Positions 1 to 11,033 of a stretch of 64,000 nucleotides of DNA are shown one piece after another. Below the pieces are notes generated by a model, which worked only from the letters and a program-made list of their open reading frames with translations, was not told the origin of the DNA and made no database searches. Both the position numbers and the translations under genes were made by a program. The stretch spans positions 63,642,763 through 63,706,762 of the forward strand of contig CM075773.1 in NCBI GenBank assembly GCA_037974665.1, given 5' to 3'. Positions within the stretch are counted from its first letter, which is position 1. Every line of letters starts with the position of its first letter. The stretch comes from Ehretia macrophylla (Eukaryota > Streptophyta > Magnoliopsida > Boraginales > Ehretiaceae).

Positions 1-649
1 GCATTTTAGTGCTCACCAAGTTAAAAATAAATATGCAACCCCCAAGATAGCTCAAGTGGATTATTTTTAGGTGACAAGAAGTTTTACATTCAAAGAATTC
101 CACCCGAGTCGGCTTAAAACTCGATTTTCGCAAAAGTCGGTGTAAAAACCCTAATAAATTCTTAAGCCGATTTTAAAACCGTTTTCATCAAACACAGGTC
201 TATTAAAGTCCGTGGACTAGGTATAGAAGGGTTAAAAAGACCAGTTTCAAAATTATAGCGGACGTGTTTCGAAAACACTATTCACTGAAAATCGACGATA
301 AAATTTCTGACTCCGTTTTTGATGAAAATTTCATGAATGCACATTTAGCACGTATTAGAAGTATTGACATCAAAATTATAACTTTCTAGGTCCTATAGCA
401 CATAAACAGATCATATGCACGCAAAACGAGGTAAAGCACGTAAAACGAGATAAGCAAGAAAGTGGGGTTTCACATGTCTTATCATTTGCCTCTACAAGTA
501 ATTATAATATTAATTATTACATATGACAATATGATTACTTATCATATAGTGTGTAAATAAAATTGTTAGTAAATATATCCAAATTTCAATACATCATATA
601 TTACACAAAAATAAATAATAGTATTTGAGTCTTATTAACTTTATTTGTT
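1..649. other. AT-rich stretch, no gene seen
   Basis: I see no credible coding frame, RNA gene or intact repeat end here. Short open frames near 645 start at non-ATG codons and have no family resemblance. The style of the sequence (AT-rich with scattered CG dinucleotides) resembles degraded LTR DNA, but no boundary could be found. Confidence 0.4.
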
Positions 650-3103
650 TGGCAAAACGAGAGGAAATTCCCTATGGGGTTTTATTAATTATCAAAAAAA
701 GAAGTACGAGGTTGGAGGGGGACCAAACTTGACCTGCACTGGAGGGCGGGGAATTGAAGCATGTCCTACCGTCCTAACTACTCTAGAAGAGGTACAAGCC
801 ACCTCTTCTTACAAAGATCCTAATCAAGCTTCTTAATTAAGTTGTTAAGTGGAAAGATGTATAACATCTTTGCAAGAAACAACTCAATTAATAGCAACAA
901 GCAAAAAGATACGAAACTGAAAAATTACAATAAAAGCAGTTAAAAGGAACCTATAATCTAAATTGAGGAAGAGCTGCTTTATCCAGATGGATCAAACCTC
1001 AAAGCCTTTTAAAGCTATTTGTATCCTCAAAAACTTGAAGGCTCGTAGCAGAAACTCCAAGATTAGCAAGAAATCAGTTGGCTAGTTACCTTATCTAAAA
1101 ATGTGAGAGATCATGGCTCTACATTCTTTAAGGAGTTTTCTAGCTACTTCTATTTCATAACATATATCCTATGACCCTTGTTTTTGTTAATTTAGCAAGT
1201 GATTCCATTAAACTCAACAAAATTCATTACATCATGACAAAGAAACCATGGCACCAAACCACACTAGTCATTCATAAGTTGGTAGCCATCAATATTCTAA
1301 AAAGTACAAATACGTGTGTTAGTTATATTTATCCTATATTTATGTACATTCCTGATTCTATACTTTACAACGAACTTGATTTCCTCAAAAACACACTCTT
1401 CATTAAGAGAAACCTGGTCATGAAGCCTTTTGTTTCTTTCACTCCAAAGAAAATAAATTGTGGCCGAGAACAGATATTTAAGAACTAGTGATTGGAGCTA
1501 ATCACACTTGCAAACTTCAATCAGCCACTCAAGAACATTATTCCAAACAATTAGGAGTCGAGAACTACAAGAGTACCTCAGACCCTTAAGCTAAATCTTC
1601 TTCGAGAAACTACAGGAAAAGAAAATATGATCTCTAGATTCATCTAATTCACCACACAGCAGGCATTTAGGATTATCTTGCAAACCCCAGCTATTAAGCC
1701 GTTGTTTAGTAGGAAGACGATCCAAAATAGTAACCCAAGCAATAAAACTATGACAAGGAACATGTTGTTTAAACCAAACTAGATGGTACCAAGGGACAGA
1801 GTTACCTCGAGCTCGAATGCCATCCCAAGTATGGTACAAGCTGAATTTACCGTAAAGGCTCAAAGTCCAAATCAGTTTGTCCCTTCTGGTAACCTCCATA
1901 ATAGAGGACTGGGCTTGTCTAACAATGGAATCAATCTCAACATTCGAAGAGAATGATCTTGGCAGCATAAAAACATCAGCGATTGACAAATCAATACTAA
2001 TACCAAACTCAAGCACAACATCAAAAGAGAATCTATCAAGCAAAATACCATCCTCATGCCAAAGATCTTTCCTAAAAAAAGTATTAACTCCATTGCCAAG
2101 TCTATGCCGAACAAGAGGTCTTGCAATATTTCTAACACTCAGGAGCTTTCTCCACCCCCAAGCCACATTGACAGGGGTATCAATATCCTCAAATATTTTG
2201 CCCTTAAGAAGAACAGATCTTACCCAACGAGACCAAACAAAATTAGACTCATGTAATAAGGCACAAACTTGTTTTAGCAGAAGAGAAGTATTTAATTCTT
2301 CAAGTTGACGGTTTCCAAGTCCCCCTTCCTTAAAAGGTTTCGTAACTGATATCCAAGCAACTTTAGCACGAGCCTAGCTAGCGGCATCCCCGTTCCAAAG
2401 AAAATGAGCAAATTTACTCTCTATATCTTTAAGAGTACCAATCGGCAATATCAACATGCTAGACAAAAAAGAATGGATCCCAATCAGAACTGATTTAATA
2501 AGTTGAAGGCACCCAGCATATGAAAGAGATCTAGCAGCCCAGTGATTGATTATACTCAAAACTTTATCCACAAGTTCTCTGCAGGACTGAATACCAAGTC
2601 TACCCGTGATTAAAGGGAGACCAAGGTACTTAATCGACAAAGAGCCCTCCTCAAACTCAAGAATCCGTAAAATATGATTCTTAAGTTGATCTCTACAATC
2701 CGCAAGAAATATGTTGCTCTTGCAAGGATTCATTTGTAAACCAAACATCCGATAGAAGAGCCTGAGTGAAGCTTTGATAAAAGACACAAATTAAACATTA
2801 GGTTTGGAAAATATGAGCAGATCATCAACAAACATAAAGTGGTTCTGCTTGAGTTTATGACAACTGGGGTGAAATAAAAACCCCCTTTTGAGAGTAACTT
2901 TGGAGAGGATGCAAGACAAGATTTCTATACCAACAACAAAAAGGTAGGGGGATAAAGGGTCCCCTACCTAAGACCTTCGGCTCCCTTGAAGAATCCTACA
3001 AGTTCACCATTAACCATGATCGAGTACCTTGGAGAGGAAATGCATACTTCAATAAGCTGAACAAAAAAGGCTGGGAATTTCTATTTGTTTCCCAATCTTC
3101 ATT
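650..3103 (-). mobile_element. 5'-truncated L1-type LINE (minus strand)
   Basis: On the minus strand, reading from 3085 down, reverse transcriptase, zf-RVT, a WSERNKR linker and an RNase H-like tail (GN.PTDF near 1060-1130) follow in LINE order. The low end near 650-720 reads on the minus strand like a plant LINE 3' UTR (TTTTTTTGATAATTAATAAA). The 5' end is lost at the G tract at 3104. Stops and frameshifts show it is dead. The 3' boundary is approximate because no clean poly(A) or target-site duplication was found. Confidence 0.8.
1310..3085 (-). pseudogene. LINE ORF2 remnant: reverse transcriptase and zf-RVT
   Basis: ORF2 of L1-type elements nicks the target and copies the RNA into DNA. 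The remnant starts inside RT with a segment reading RYSIMVNGELVGFFKG, then the catalytic strand FVDDLLIF (FVDD at 2821-2832), then IKYLGLPL and the thumb (SYAGCLQLIKSVL). A zinc-binding zf-RVT domain follows, with CLLCGELDESRDHIFFSC near 1610-1680, then ATIYFLWSERNKRL near 1400-1450. Stops interrupt it: TAG where the family has Gln in LRQGDPLSP (near 2970), and another after GDAAS (near 2374). The endonuclease and N-terminal RT are missing through 5' truncation. Family assignment is firm; subfamily was not attempted. Confidence 0.85.
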
Positions 3104-3116
3104 GGGGGGGGGGGGG
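3104..3116 (+). repeat. G13 homopolymer at a LINE/LINE junction
   Basis: Thirteen consecutive G bases lie exactly between the 5'-truncated ends of two oppositely oriented LINEs. Its exact length is uncertain, since such runs are prone to slippage and sequencing error. Confidence 0.9.
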
Positions 3117-3119
3117 TGT

Positions 3120-4450
3120 GATGATGCTACAAGCAGGAGGATCACAAATATTTTTGGCTTCAATACTAGCTCATTTCCTATCGGATACCTGGGAGTGCCT
3201 CTTATACCTGGTAGACTTCTCAACAGTCACTGCAAACAACTTGTTAATTGCATCATTAATAGAATTGGAAAGTGGTCAACTAGCAATTTCTCATATGCGG
3301 GCTGTCTCCAAATTGTGAAGTCAATTCTTAGCAATGTTCACTCTTTCTAGGCTCGTATGTTCATCCTCCTTAAAGGATGTCTCATAGCTATTGAACAGGT
3401 TCTTGTTTCTTTTCTCTGGTCCAGTTCAAACAATCTTGGGAAAAAAGCCAAAGTTACGTGGAGTGAGGTCTGTAAAAACAGATGAGGAAGGCTTGGGATT
3501 GCCAAGGCTCCAAGATACCAATCAAGCAGCCATCTTAAGGCATCTTTAGATTCTACATACTAAACAGAAATCTACGTGGGGTCGGTGGATATATTCAAAC
3601 TACATCTGCGACACAAATATTTGGGATGCTCTTATGCCCAATCGCCCGACTTGGTCATGGAGGAAAATTCTCCAGTTACGACCACTGGCTAAAAATTGTA
3701 TCATGCATAGGATTGGTAATGGTTGCAATACTCTTTTCTGGAAGGACCATTGGCACCCTTTGGGAATTCTAATTGATGTGTTTAGGGAACATGTTATTCA
3801 AGAGGCCAGCTATGACATTAACTCTCTGGTTAAAGACTTCATTTCAGAAGGTCACTCGTCTTGGTCGGAAAAATCCTCTATCTTTTAGGTAATTTCTCAA
3901 TACATTGGTGATTGGCAACCTGACCTCAACAGAGAAGATCGTTGCATTTGGATCAACTCCCCCAATGGGGAGTACAAAATGAGATGGTCGTTGGATCTTA
4001 TCAAACCACAATATAGCTTGGTCATTTGGAACAAATCTATTTGGTTTAAATAGGCAATACCTAAACATTCATTTTGTACGTGACTCTGTTGGTTGGATAA
4101 GCTCCCTACTAAACAGCGGCTTTTGTCTTGGGGATTGTCCTTGGATCCCCTTTGTGTTCTTAGTCAGGCCTGCATTGGGGATAGAGATTACCTCTTTGGT
4201 TTATGCCCATTCAGTCGCCGAATCTAGAGAAGAAGGTGGAATCTAACCAAAGGCCCTCCCAATATTAACAATTGGAGCTCGATTGTTGAATGGTTTGATC
4301 ATATTGCAACAACTTCCACTTTTCAATCTACTGTTATTTCTTTGGATCCTTTGTTTTCCACTTATGGAAAGAAAGAAATAGACGTGTTTACACTGGAGAA
4401 GCTCTATCTGCAGAAGACATCTTCAAGCATATTGTTTTTGATGTTAGGAC
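3120..4450 (+). pseudogene. LINE ORF2 remnant: RT thumb and zf-RVT
   Basis: In successive frames the sequence reads YLGVPLIPGRLL and SYAGCLQIVKSIL (3180-3330), a middle section with RIGNGCNTLFWKDHWH (3710-3760), and the zf-RVT part with DKLPTKQRLLSWGL (4096-4140) and a degenerate Cys/His segment. LWKERNRRVYTGE follows near 4360-4400. Frameshifts near 3350-3630 and several stops break it. It lacks the RT catalytic strand, endonuclease and ORF1, so it could not move on its own. Confidence 0.8.
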
Positions 4451-4769
4451 TAAAATGTACAAGATTAAGAAAGTTAGATATTCTCTGTTGAACCAAGTCA
4501 TCTGTAGGGCTTGGAATGTTGATGACCATTTTTTTGGTAATTGTTTTTTGGATTCTGTAGTTTTTTTTATCATTAATTTATACCCGCTTCCTTTTAGCAA
4601 AAAAAAAATGATGCCAAGTATAGGAATTTGGGCTTTTATCCCTCTAGAATTATCTGGCATGTGAGGAGACTCATAGCACAACTGTTTCAAACTAATCTTT
4701 TAAAGATATAGCAATGGAAGGGAGACTTAAATCTGGCAGCCTCCTTCTATTGTTCTTATGAAAGACCAT

Positions 4770-4990
4770 CTTCATGTGTGCCTAAAAATGTGAAGTTGAG
4801 AAAACCAGCTGTTGGCTTTTACAAGCTCAACATTGACGGTAATGTTCATGGTCCTGAAGGAATGGCAGGAGGTGGGGGAATTCTTTGTGACTGTAAGGAG
4901 GACCTTATATTTGGTTTCTTTGTTCACTTGGGCCAGCAAAATACTTTTAAAATTGAAATTTTGGCTCTTATAAATGTAAAGGCTTATCAC
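4770..4990 (+). pseudogene. LINE RNase H domain fragment
   Basis: An open frame of 114 codons starts at 4778. Its first 70 residues match the RNase H found at the C-terminus of many plant LINEs: FYKLNIDG carries the first catalytic Asp, GGGGILCDC the next strand, and FKIEILALI the catalytic Glu. RNase H removes the RNA strand during reverse transcription. After residue 70 the frame enters sequence of the copia LTR at 5026 and loses all resemblance, so the domain is truncated by that insertion. Confidence 0.75.
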
Positions 4991-5025
4991 ATAAGAGATT
5001 TCTCTTTATCTCTAATTACTTATTG

Positions 5026-5167
5026 TGTTGGCATAATTTGTTGTTATCTTCAGTTACACTTGTACATATCAAATACGTTTCCTACTTCTTGTAAACTTCT
5101 CTGTTATTGCAACCTTAAATAGTCAATGAAAGCACTGTATGTTCAGGGCGAAATATCATTTCTTACA
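5026..5167 (+). repeat. 5' LTR of the outer copia element
   Basis: A 142-base segment starts TGTTGG, ends CTTACA, and lies directly before a primer-binding site and gag. The start is where LINE RNase H similarity stops. Short LTRs of this size occur in several plant copia lineages. There is no partner LTR in the window, so the left boundary rests on the TG dinucleotide and the break in LINE similarity. Confidence 0.6.
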
Positions 5168-5184
5168 TGGTATACAGAGCTTAG
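5168..5184 (+). promoter_or_regulatory. Primer-binding site, initiator-Met tRNA type
   Basis: TGGTATACAGAGCTTAGG follows the LTR directly. The usual plant site complementary to initiator tRNA-Met begins TGGTATCAGAGC; this copy carries an extra base (ATACA for ATCA). It would prime minus-strand DNA synthesis. Confidence 0.7.
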
Positions 5185-5235
5185 GGATTTTTTTTTTACA
5201 AACTCTTCTTCTCTTGCAAACTCACCTTTCTTCTC

Positions 5236-6184
5236 ATGGTATCCACCGCTGCCGCTGATGGCTCCTCTAATACACCCTCCCGCACCGCGAACCCAAAAAT
5301 TAATACACCCACCTCTTCCCTGGCGTCTTTGCCCGTCGTTAAGAGCATTCCCCAAGAACTTTCCCCTAAACTTGGTACTGATAACTTTATCCTATAGAAG
5401 ACGCAGGTTTATCCCGTTCTTCGTTGTCATGGCTTGTTGGGTTTCATTGATGGATCAATTCCTAAACCTTCTACTCCTGCTTCTGAAATGATTCAATGGA
5501 TACGTCTTGATCAAATGGTTCTCGGGTGGCTGTTGGTTTCCCTTTCTGATTCGGAATTATCTTAGGTGGTTGATAAAGTCACATCTTGCGATGTTTGGAC
5601 TACTACTTTAGAGCTTCTCTACGGTTCACAATCCAGAGCAAGAATCCAACAAATAAAGACTGAACTTCAGTCTCTGTGTAAAGCGTCTCGATCAATTCAT
5701 GCCTACATACAACATGCCAAGTCGTTGTCTCTTATTCTCGTAAGTGCTGGCTGTAAAGTTGCCGACGACGATCTTGTGTTATGGACTCTTTGGGGCTTAA
5801 GTTCTGATTTTGATCCAATAGTTGTTGCTGTGAACTCCAAACCTGATAGCCCCACGTTCGCTGAAGTGTGTGGTCTTCTTATGGATTTTGAAATTCGCTT
5901 GCAGTCTTCTTCATCCCTTGTCTCCAAATTTGTTGCTCTTATCGTTGTACCTGCTCATGAATCAAATGACTCTCCATGCCAATTCTTTCCTCAACGTGGT
6001 TTATTTTTATCTGGACGTCGAGGGGGCGTGACAATTGTGGTCAAGGGCGAGGACGAGAACTCCAGCCAACTAATTCAACTTCTTCTAATTCAGGCTCTTC
6101 ACATGCCGTCTGTTATTGGTATGGCTATCCCTATCACAAGGCCAACAACTGTTGGGCTCCGGACGATGCTATTAATGCTAATAC
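5236..6184 (+). pseudogene. gag of the outer copia element, broken
   Basis: Gag forms the virus-like particle that packages element RNA. The ATG at 5236 opens a frame with TAG stops at 5395 and 5563 (codons 54 and 110), then runs open to about 5940 with gag-like segments (DVWTTTLELLYGSQSRARI and DLVLWTLWGLSSDFDPIV). A frameshift near 5940-5980 moves the end into another frame, where a CCHC-like knuckle is seen: Cys, then Tyr in place of the second Cys, then His and Cys (6105-6150). The missing Cys would impair zinc binding. The inner copia element interrupts it after 6184. Confidence 0.8.
6180..6184 (+). repeat. Target-site duplication (left), AATAC
   Basis: AATAC at 6180-6184 recurs at 11029-11033, directly outside the two LTR ends of the inner copia element. 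Five bases is the usual target duplication of Ty1/copia integrase. Confidence 0.95.
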
Positions 6185-6402
6185 AAAAGGATATAAGACT
6201 GAAAGAGTATAATACAAGAATCTCATCTTCATATTTTGTGTTTAGATATCTTATAGAATGTAATACAATAGGGTTTAAATAGACAAACTAAACTACAATT
6301 GTCAAACATAATAAATGCATCACACTGCTCAAGAATCACATTGCTCAAGATCTGGTGAGGCACACTGCTCAAGAAATCTTCTTCTTTACAGATATTTCAA
6401 CA
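6185..6402 (-). repeat. 3' LTR of the inner copia element (218 bp)
   Basis: Nearly identical to 10835-11028. It is 24 bases longer because a segment containing CACACTGCTCAAG is present once more near 6350-6374. Minus-strand ends are TGTTGAAATATC and CTTATATCCTTTT, so the 3' terminus lacks the canonical CA. Confidence 0.95.
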
Positions 6403-6413
6403 CTCCCCCTCAA
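6403..6413 (-). promoter_or_regulatory. Polypurine tract of the inner copia element
   Basis: On the minus strand TTGAGGGGGAGTGTTG spans the end of the internal region and the first bases of the 3' LTR. This purine run is the classical plus-strand primer of plant copia elements. Confidence 0.9.
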
Positions 6414-9400
6414 GTTGGGGCGAAGATATCAACGAGCCCGAGCTTGACAAGAGCTGATTGGAGAAGTGACGGTTCAATTGACTTAGTAAATATATCAGCA
6501 GCCTGCTCGGATGATGTAACAAAACAAGGTGTGATAACCCCTGAGCGAACTTTTTCCCGAATAAAATGGATATCAACCTCAATGTGTTTTATCCTCTCAT
6601 GAAGGACTGAGTCAGAAGACAACATAATGGCAAATTTATTATCACAGAACAAGGTAGACGAGTTAATCACTTAAAAACCCAACTCAGACAAAAGATAGCG
6701 TAACCAGAGAAGTTCACATGTTCCTTGAGCCATAGCACGGTACTCAGCTTCTGCGGAAGATCGTGAGACAACAACTTGCTTCTTACTTTTCCATGAGATA
6801 AGATGATTTCCACGGAAGGTGCACATCCCCGAGGTAAAATGCCTATCACTTTTTGACCCTGCATAATCAGCATCAGTGTAACACGATAGTCCCTCCTGTA
6901 TACCAGTTGTGTAGAATATACCGAGACCAGGACAAGCTTTAAGATACCGAATAATGTGATAGACTACATCCAGATGAGGTGTGCGAGGTGCATGCATAAA
7001 CTAACTTACAATACTCACTGTATATATAAGGTCCGGCCTTGTATTAGTTAAGTAGATAAGTTGGCCCACAAATCTCTGATATACTGATGGCTCAGTTAAT
7101 AATTTCCCTAATTCTGTTGTCAACTTAAGATTGGGATCTATAGGAGTGGAGGCAGGTCGACAACCAAGCATACCTGTATCCTGAAGGAGATCCATTGTAT
7201 ATTTTCGCTGAGATAAAGATATACCCTGATGATTTCGAGCCACCTCAATACCAAGAAAGTATCGTAGTATGCCTAAATCCTTAATGTCAAAGATCATCCC
7301 AAGGTCACGCTTCACTTGAACCATCCCTGCAGTGTCATCTCCAGTAATGACAATATCATCTACATATATTAAGAAAATGATGCATCTACCCTAAGGATGG
7401 CGACAAATGAAATATGTATGATCTGAATGACACCGAGTGAAGCTCATAGTAAGGACCACCTCACTTAAATGACTAACCAAGCTCGAGAGAACTGTTTAAG
7501 CCCGTGAGCGAGTTGCGAAGGCGACATACTTTCCTTGAATACTCCTCTTGAGCCCGAAAACCTGGTGGAGGATCCATGTAGATTGTCTTAGATAGGTCGC
7601 CATTGAGGAAGGAATTCTTGACATCCAATTAGTGAAGAGGCCAAGAATGAGAGTGGCCAAAGAAACAAGGAGCCGGACGGTAGTTAATTTAGCAACAGGG
7701 GCAAATGTGGCACCGAAATCTTTGCCTGGTACCTGAGTGAACCCTTTAGCCACAAGACGGGCCTTATATCAATCGATGGTGTCGTTTGCAAGGTACTTCA
7801 CACTAAATACCTATTTACACCCAACTGTCCGTTCACTAGCTGGAAGATCAACCAGCTCCCACGTCTAATTCTGTTGTAGGGCATCCATTTATGTTTTCAT
7901 AGCAGCCACCCATAAAGGATTCTGGAGAGCCTCATGAATGGAGCGAGGAATAGAAACTGAATCAACCTAGCCAAGGAAAGATTTATATTGATTGGAGAGA
8001 CCCTAAAATGACACAAACTTGGCAATATGATGATTAGTACTACTCGAAAGCAAGTAACGGGAAGGGGGACGCCGTTCACGAGTAGGGTAATGAGAAAAGA
8101 TAGGTTCAGATACCAAGGGAGAAGTAGGGTTACCTGAATGTGAAGAAGAATCTGGCAGTGGAGGTGGAGCACGATGACGCCGAGAGTAGACCTGTAATGG
8201 GATTGGAGACGAAACAGGTGGTAAAAAGTCACTGGTGTTAGGTGGTAATTTAGTGGTAGGCAGAGATATGTCAAGTAGAAGAATAGGGCGTGGAAGCAAA
8301 GGAGGATCCGAAGTAGATAACTTCTCAGGAGGTTGCTCTAGGGACGAAGAAGGAGTAGAGAAGAATGGGGTAGTCTCAAGGAAAGTGACATCCATAGAGT
8401 GGTGAAAGTGAGTTACAGGATCATAACACCTATATCCTTTAGACATGGAAGAATACCCGAGAAAGATACAACGGATAGCCTTATCGTCTAGCTTAGTAGG
8501 GGTAAGGCTACGATTTTGAACAAAACATGTACACCCAAAAACTTGTAGGAGAATAGGGAAGAGAATAGTATTTGGCAGTAGAATGTGCAAAGGTGTTTGA
8601 CCTTGGAGGACACGACTAGGTGTGCAATTTATTATGTATGTAGCAGTGAGGACAACCATGTGCAAAAATGTTTCGGGACATTTATACCACGTAAAAGACA
8701 CCGAACCATATACATAATGTGGCGGTTCTTTCGTTCTGCCACACCATTTTGTTCAGGTGTATAAGGACAAGTAAGTTGTTGAAGAATGCCTCTCTTATTA
8801 AGTTCGGCTCGAAAATCATTGGTTAAGTATTCCCTACCATTATCAGACCTGATATTACGAACAACAGTGTGAAATTAGGTTTTCACCATTTGAAGGAAGT
8901 GAATGAAATGAGTGAAGTCTTCAGATTTTTTCTTCATCAGGTAGACCCAAGTACAACGACTATAATCATCTATAAAAGTTATATAGTAACGATGTTGAGA
9001 GAGGGTCGTGATAGAAGAGGGTCCCCAAATATCAGAGTGGACAAGGTCAAAGGCACAGGGAGCTTGATACATTCGAGGAATATATATAGTATGAGTATGT
9101 TTTGACAATTCACAAGTCACACATTTGAACTTAGAATCCTTGCATGCTTTATTAAAAGACGGAAATAACCAACATAAATATTGAAAATTTGTATATCCTA
9201 AACGAGCATGCCACAAATCTAGGTTTTGAAGAGATTCAACAGAAATACCAAAAATAGAAGACACGGAGGCGTGCAAACTAGACGAGGGTATAGTAGAAAT
9301 TGAAGGTTCACCAAAATAGTAAAGTCCATCGTGCTCATATCATTTGCCAGAATCTTCTTCAAAGTCAGGTCCTGTAAGAAACAATGATTGGGTAAGAAAA

Positions 9401-9899
9401 CAACTGCACAGTTGAGACTCTTGGTAAGATGGCTAGCAAATAACATATTATAAGCAAATTTAAGGACATAGTAGACGAAGTGAAGAGTAATATTTGAGGA
9501 TAAACAGACATCTCCCTAACAACGGATATGAATAGAAGTTCCGTCGGCAATTCGAACTGATTGATTTATAAAAGTGACATAATATGAAAATATGGAAAGC
9601 TCACCAGTCATATGGTTATTGGCCCCAGAATCCAAAATCCAAGATGGTTGGCCTAACTTACTATGAAGAGCGGTAAGAGTACCGGTAGCAAGGGTAGTCA
9701 TGGGGCCAAACGTGAAGTTAGACCCAAATGTAGTCGAAGCTGAGCAATTTGAGCCTGAAGTTGACTGTAATCTGGCAGAGCCAGAGTTGATTATAAGGGC
9801 ACAAAAGTATGAGCCATAGATGCAATATTCTAAAGATAATAGCTTCAAAATAAAAATAGTGATAATATCACTATTGTTCCAAAAGAACAAATAAGACAC
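6410..9899 (-). pseudogene. pol of the inner copia element, broken
   Basis: Minus-strand fragments in copia order. Protease carries WILDSGANNHMTG (about 9605-9645). A GAG-pre-integrase zinc segment (LWHARLGY, CVTCELSK) and the integrase core (HSDIWGP, RSDNGREY near 8850, PEQNGVAERKNRH near 8720-8750) follow. The integrase C-terminal part lies at 8003-8701. RT starts [12 protein letters not shown] (7753 down), has YVDD at 7355-7366 and YFLGIEV (near 7250). RNase H carries YTDADYAGSKSDR and SSAEAEYRAMA (6700-6890) and LFCDNK near 6640. Frame changes or stops occur near 9500, 8870, 8000, 7495, 7000 and 6670. Confidence 0.92.
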
Positions 9900-10285
9900 T
9901 GATATTTAGCAAATAAAATACAGCTGATATTTAGTAAATAAAAAAAGGCTAATACTTAGCAAAGAAGAGAATGACACGAAGACAAGGCAGATAACAACAG
10001 TGACGATAGAAGGTAGCCGGACACTCGGATACCTCGAAGAGAGACGACAATGTAGAGAAAGAACACCAACCACGTGGGACCAGCAGGTCACTTTTGATAA
10101 TAATCTTATTCAAAAAATGCACAAGTGCTTGCCTCGGGTAGAGATTTTTACATTAAACAAACAAAAAATTATTGTGGTGTCCCCATGTTATCTTCTGATT
10201 TTTATCATTCGCAGAATGCACAACTTTAACTCAAATATAAATGAACAAGAAATAGTTGGAATTTTTTTAAATTTTTTTTATTTTA
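9900..10285 (-). other. Inner copia region where gag would be expected, start
   Basis: Between protease and the primer site there are only about 930 bases, and I find no gag motif or CCHC knuckle in any minus-strand frame. A 61-codon minus-strand frame at 9906-10091 has no recognisable similarity. Gag appears deleted or replaced. Confidence 0.5.
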
Positions 10286-10555
10286 GGGGAAAAGAATGGG
10301 GACCGCGTGCTTTTTCATGTAAATGAGTCTACCAATGTTGACTTTAACCCCATAAGAAACGTGCAAGAAATGGCTAGAATTTTTGTAGGGAAAAAGATTG
10401 GGGACCGCTTGCTTTATCATGAAAAAGAACCTACCAATGTTGACTTTAACCCCATAAGAAATGAACAAGAAATGGCTGGAAGCAATAGGGACAATGTGCA
10501 ACTTGAAATGGCTGAAAATTTGTTGAAGGAAAAAAAATGGCGACCGCGAGCATGA
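10286..10555 (+). repeat. Tandem repeat of about 102 bp inside the inner copia element
   Basis: ACCAATGTTGACTTTAACCC occurs at 10331 and again at 10433, and GGGGACCGC at 10299 and 10401, giving a period of 102 bases. A partial third copy with GGCGACCGCGAG lies near 10539. The repeat occupies the place where gag is missing. Confidence 0.8.
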
Positions 10556-10820
10556 TTTTTTTTTATTATCATGAAGACGACGAGATTTGGTGGCGTCGGA
10601 TTACAGCTATGGTGGCTACATCAGAGATGGTGTCGGAGATCTGCTTCTGACGGCGTCAGAGATTTGTTGACGGTGGCGTCGAAGATTTGCTCCCTAAGCC
10701 GCGACTGAGATAAGTTTGTTTGTGAAGAAATTCTAAAGGAGATGAATAGTAGATAGCTGAAGGATGACGATGAACAGTAACTTTTTTTTTTTGTGTGTGT
10801 GTGTTTTCGTCTAACGTTTT

Positions 10821-10834
10821 GGCTTTTGATACCA
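10821..10834 (-). promoter_or_regulatory. Primer-binding site of the inner copia element
   Basis: On the minus strand TGGTATCAAAAGCC follows the 5' LTR directly and matches the initiator-Met-type site TGGTATCAGAGCC with small differences. Confidence 0.85.
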
Positions 10835-11028
10835 AAAAGGATATAAGACTGAAAAAGTATAATACAAGAATCTCATCTTCATGTTTTGTGTTTAGATATC
10901 TTATAGAATGTAAAACAATAGGGTTTAAATAGACAAACTAAACTACAATTGTCAAACATAATAAATGCATCAAACTGCTCAAGAATCACATTGCTCAAGA
11001 AATCTTCTTCTTTACAGATATTTCAACA
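10835..11028 (-). repeat. 5' LTR of the inner copia element (194 bp)
   Basis: Partner of 6185-6402, with few substitutions and without the 24-base extra segment. It ends exactly at the right-hand AATAC duplication. Confidence 0.95.
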
Positions 11029-11033
11029 AATAC
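11029..11033 (+). repeat. Target-site duplication (right), AATAC
   Basis: Matches 6180-6184 perfectly. Beyond it the outer copia coding frame resumes. Confidence 0.95.

Larger units (their letters stand above)
3117..5025 (+). mobile_element. 5'-truncated LINE (plus strand), cut by a copia element
   Basis: Plus-strand LINE beginning in the RT thumb region and running through zf-RVT, an LWKERNRRVY linker and an RNase H domain. It ends abruptly at 5026, where a copia LTR begins, so its 3' UTR and tail are not present next to it. It overlaps in domain coverage with the minus-strand LINE at 650-3103, so the two are separate insertions. The same LINE family left RNase H fragments in each 13-kb unit further right (35900-36065 and equivalents). 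Confidence 0.8.
6185..11028 (-). mobile_element. Inner Ty1/copia retrotransposon, both LTRs present
   Basis: Minus-strand element of 4844 bases: 5' LTR 10835-11028, primer site, a stretch without recognisable gag, then protease, integrase, reverse transcriptase and RNase H in copia order (9899 down to 6410), a polypurine tract and 3' LTR 6185-6402. The flanking AATAC duplication shows it arrived as one insertion. Pol is broken by several frameshifts and stops, so it is not autonomous. LTRs begin TGTTGAAATATC on the minus strand. Confidence 0.95.

Noticed and set aside
1171..1488. 105-codon plus-strand frame
   Set aside because: It is antisense to the LINE linker and RNase H region, whose minus-strand reading has clear family motifs.
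650..5025. The two opposed LINEs as one twin-primed (5'-inverted) insertion
   Set aside because: Both halves cover zf-RVT and RNase H, so they overlap in element coordinates; a single twin-priming event would not duplicate these domains.
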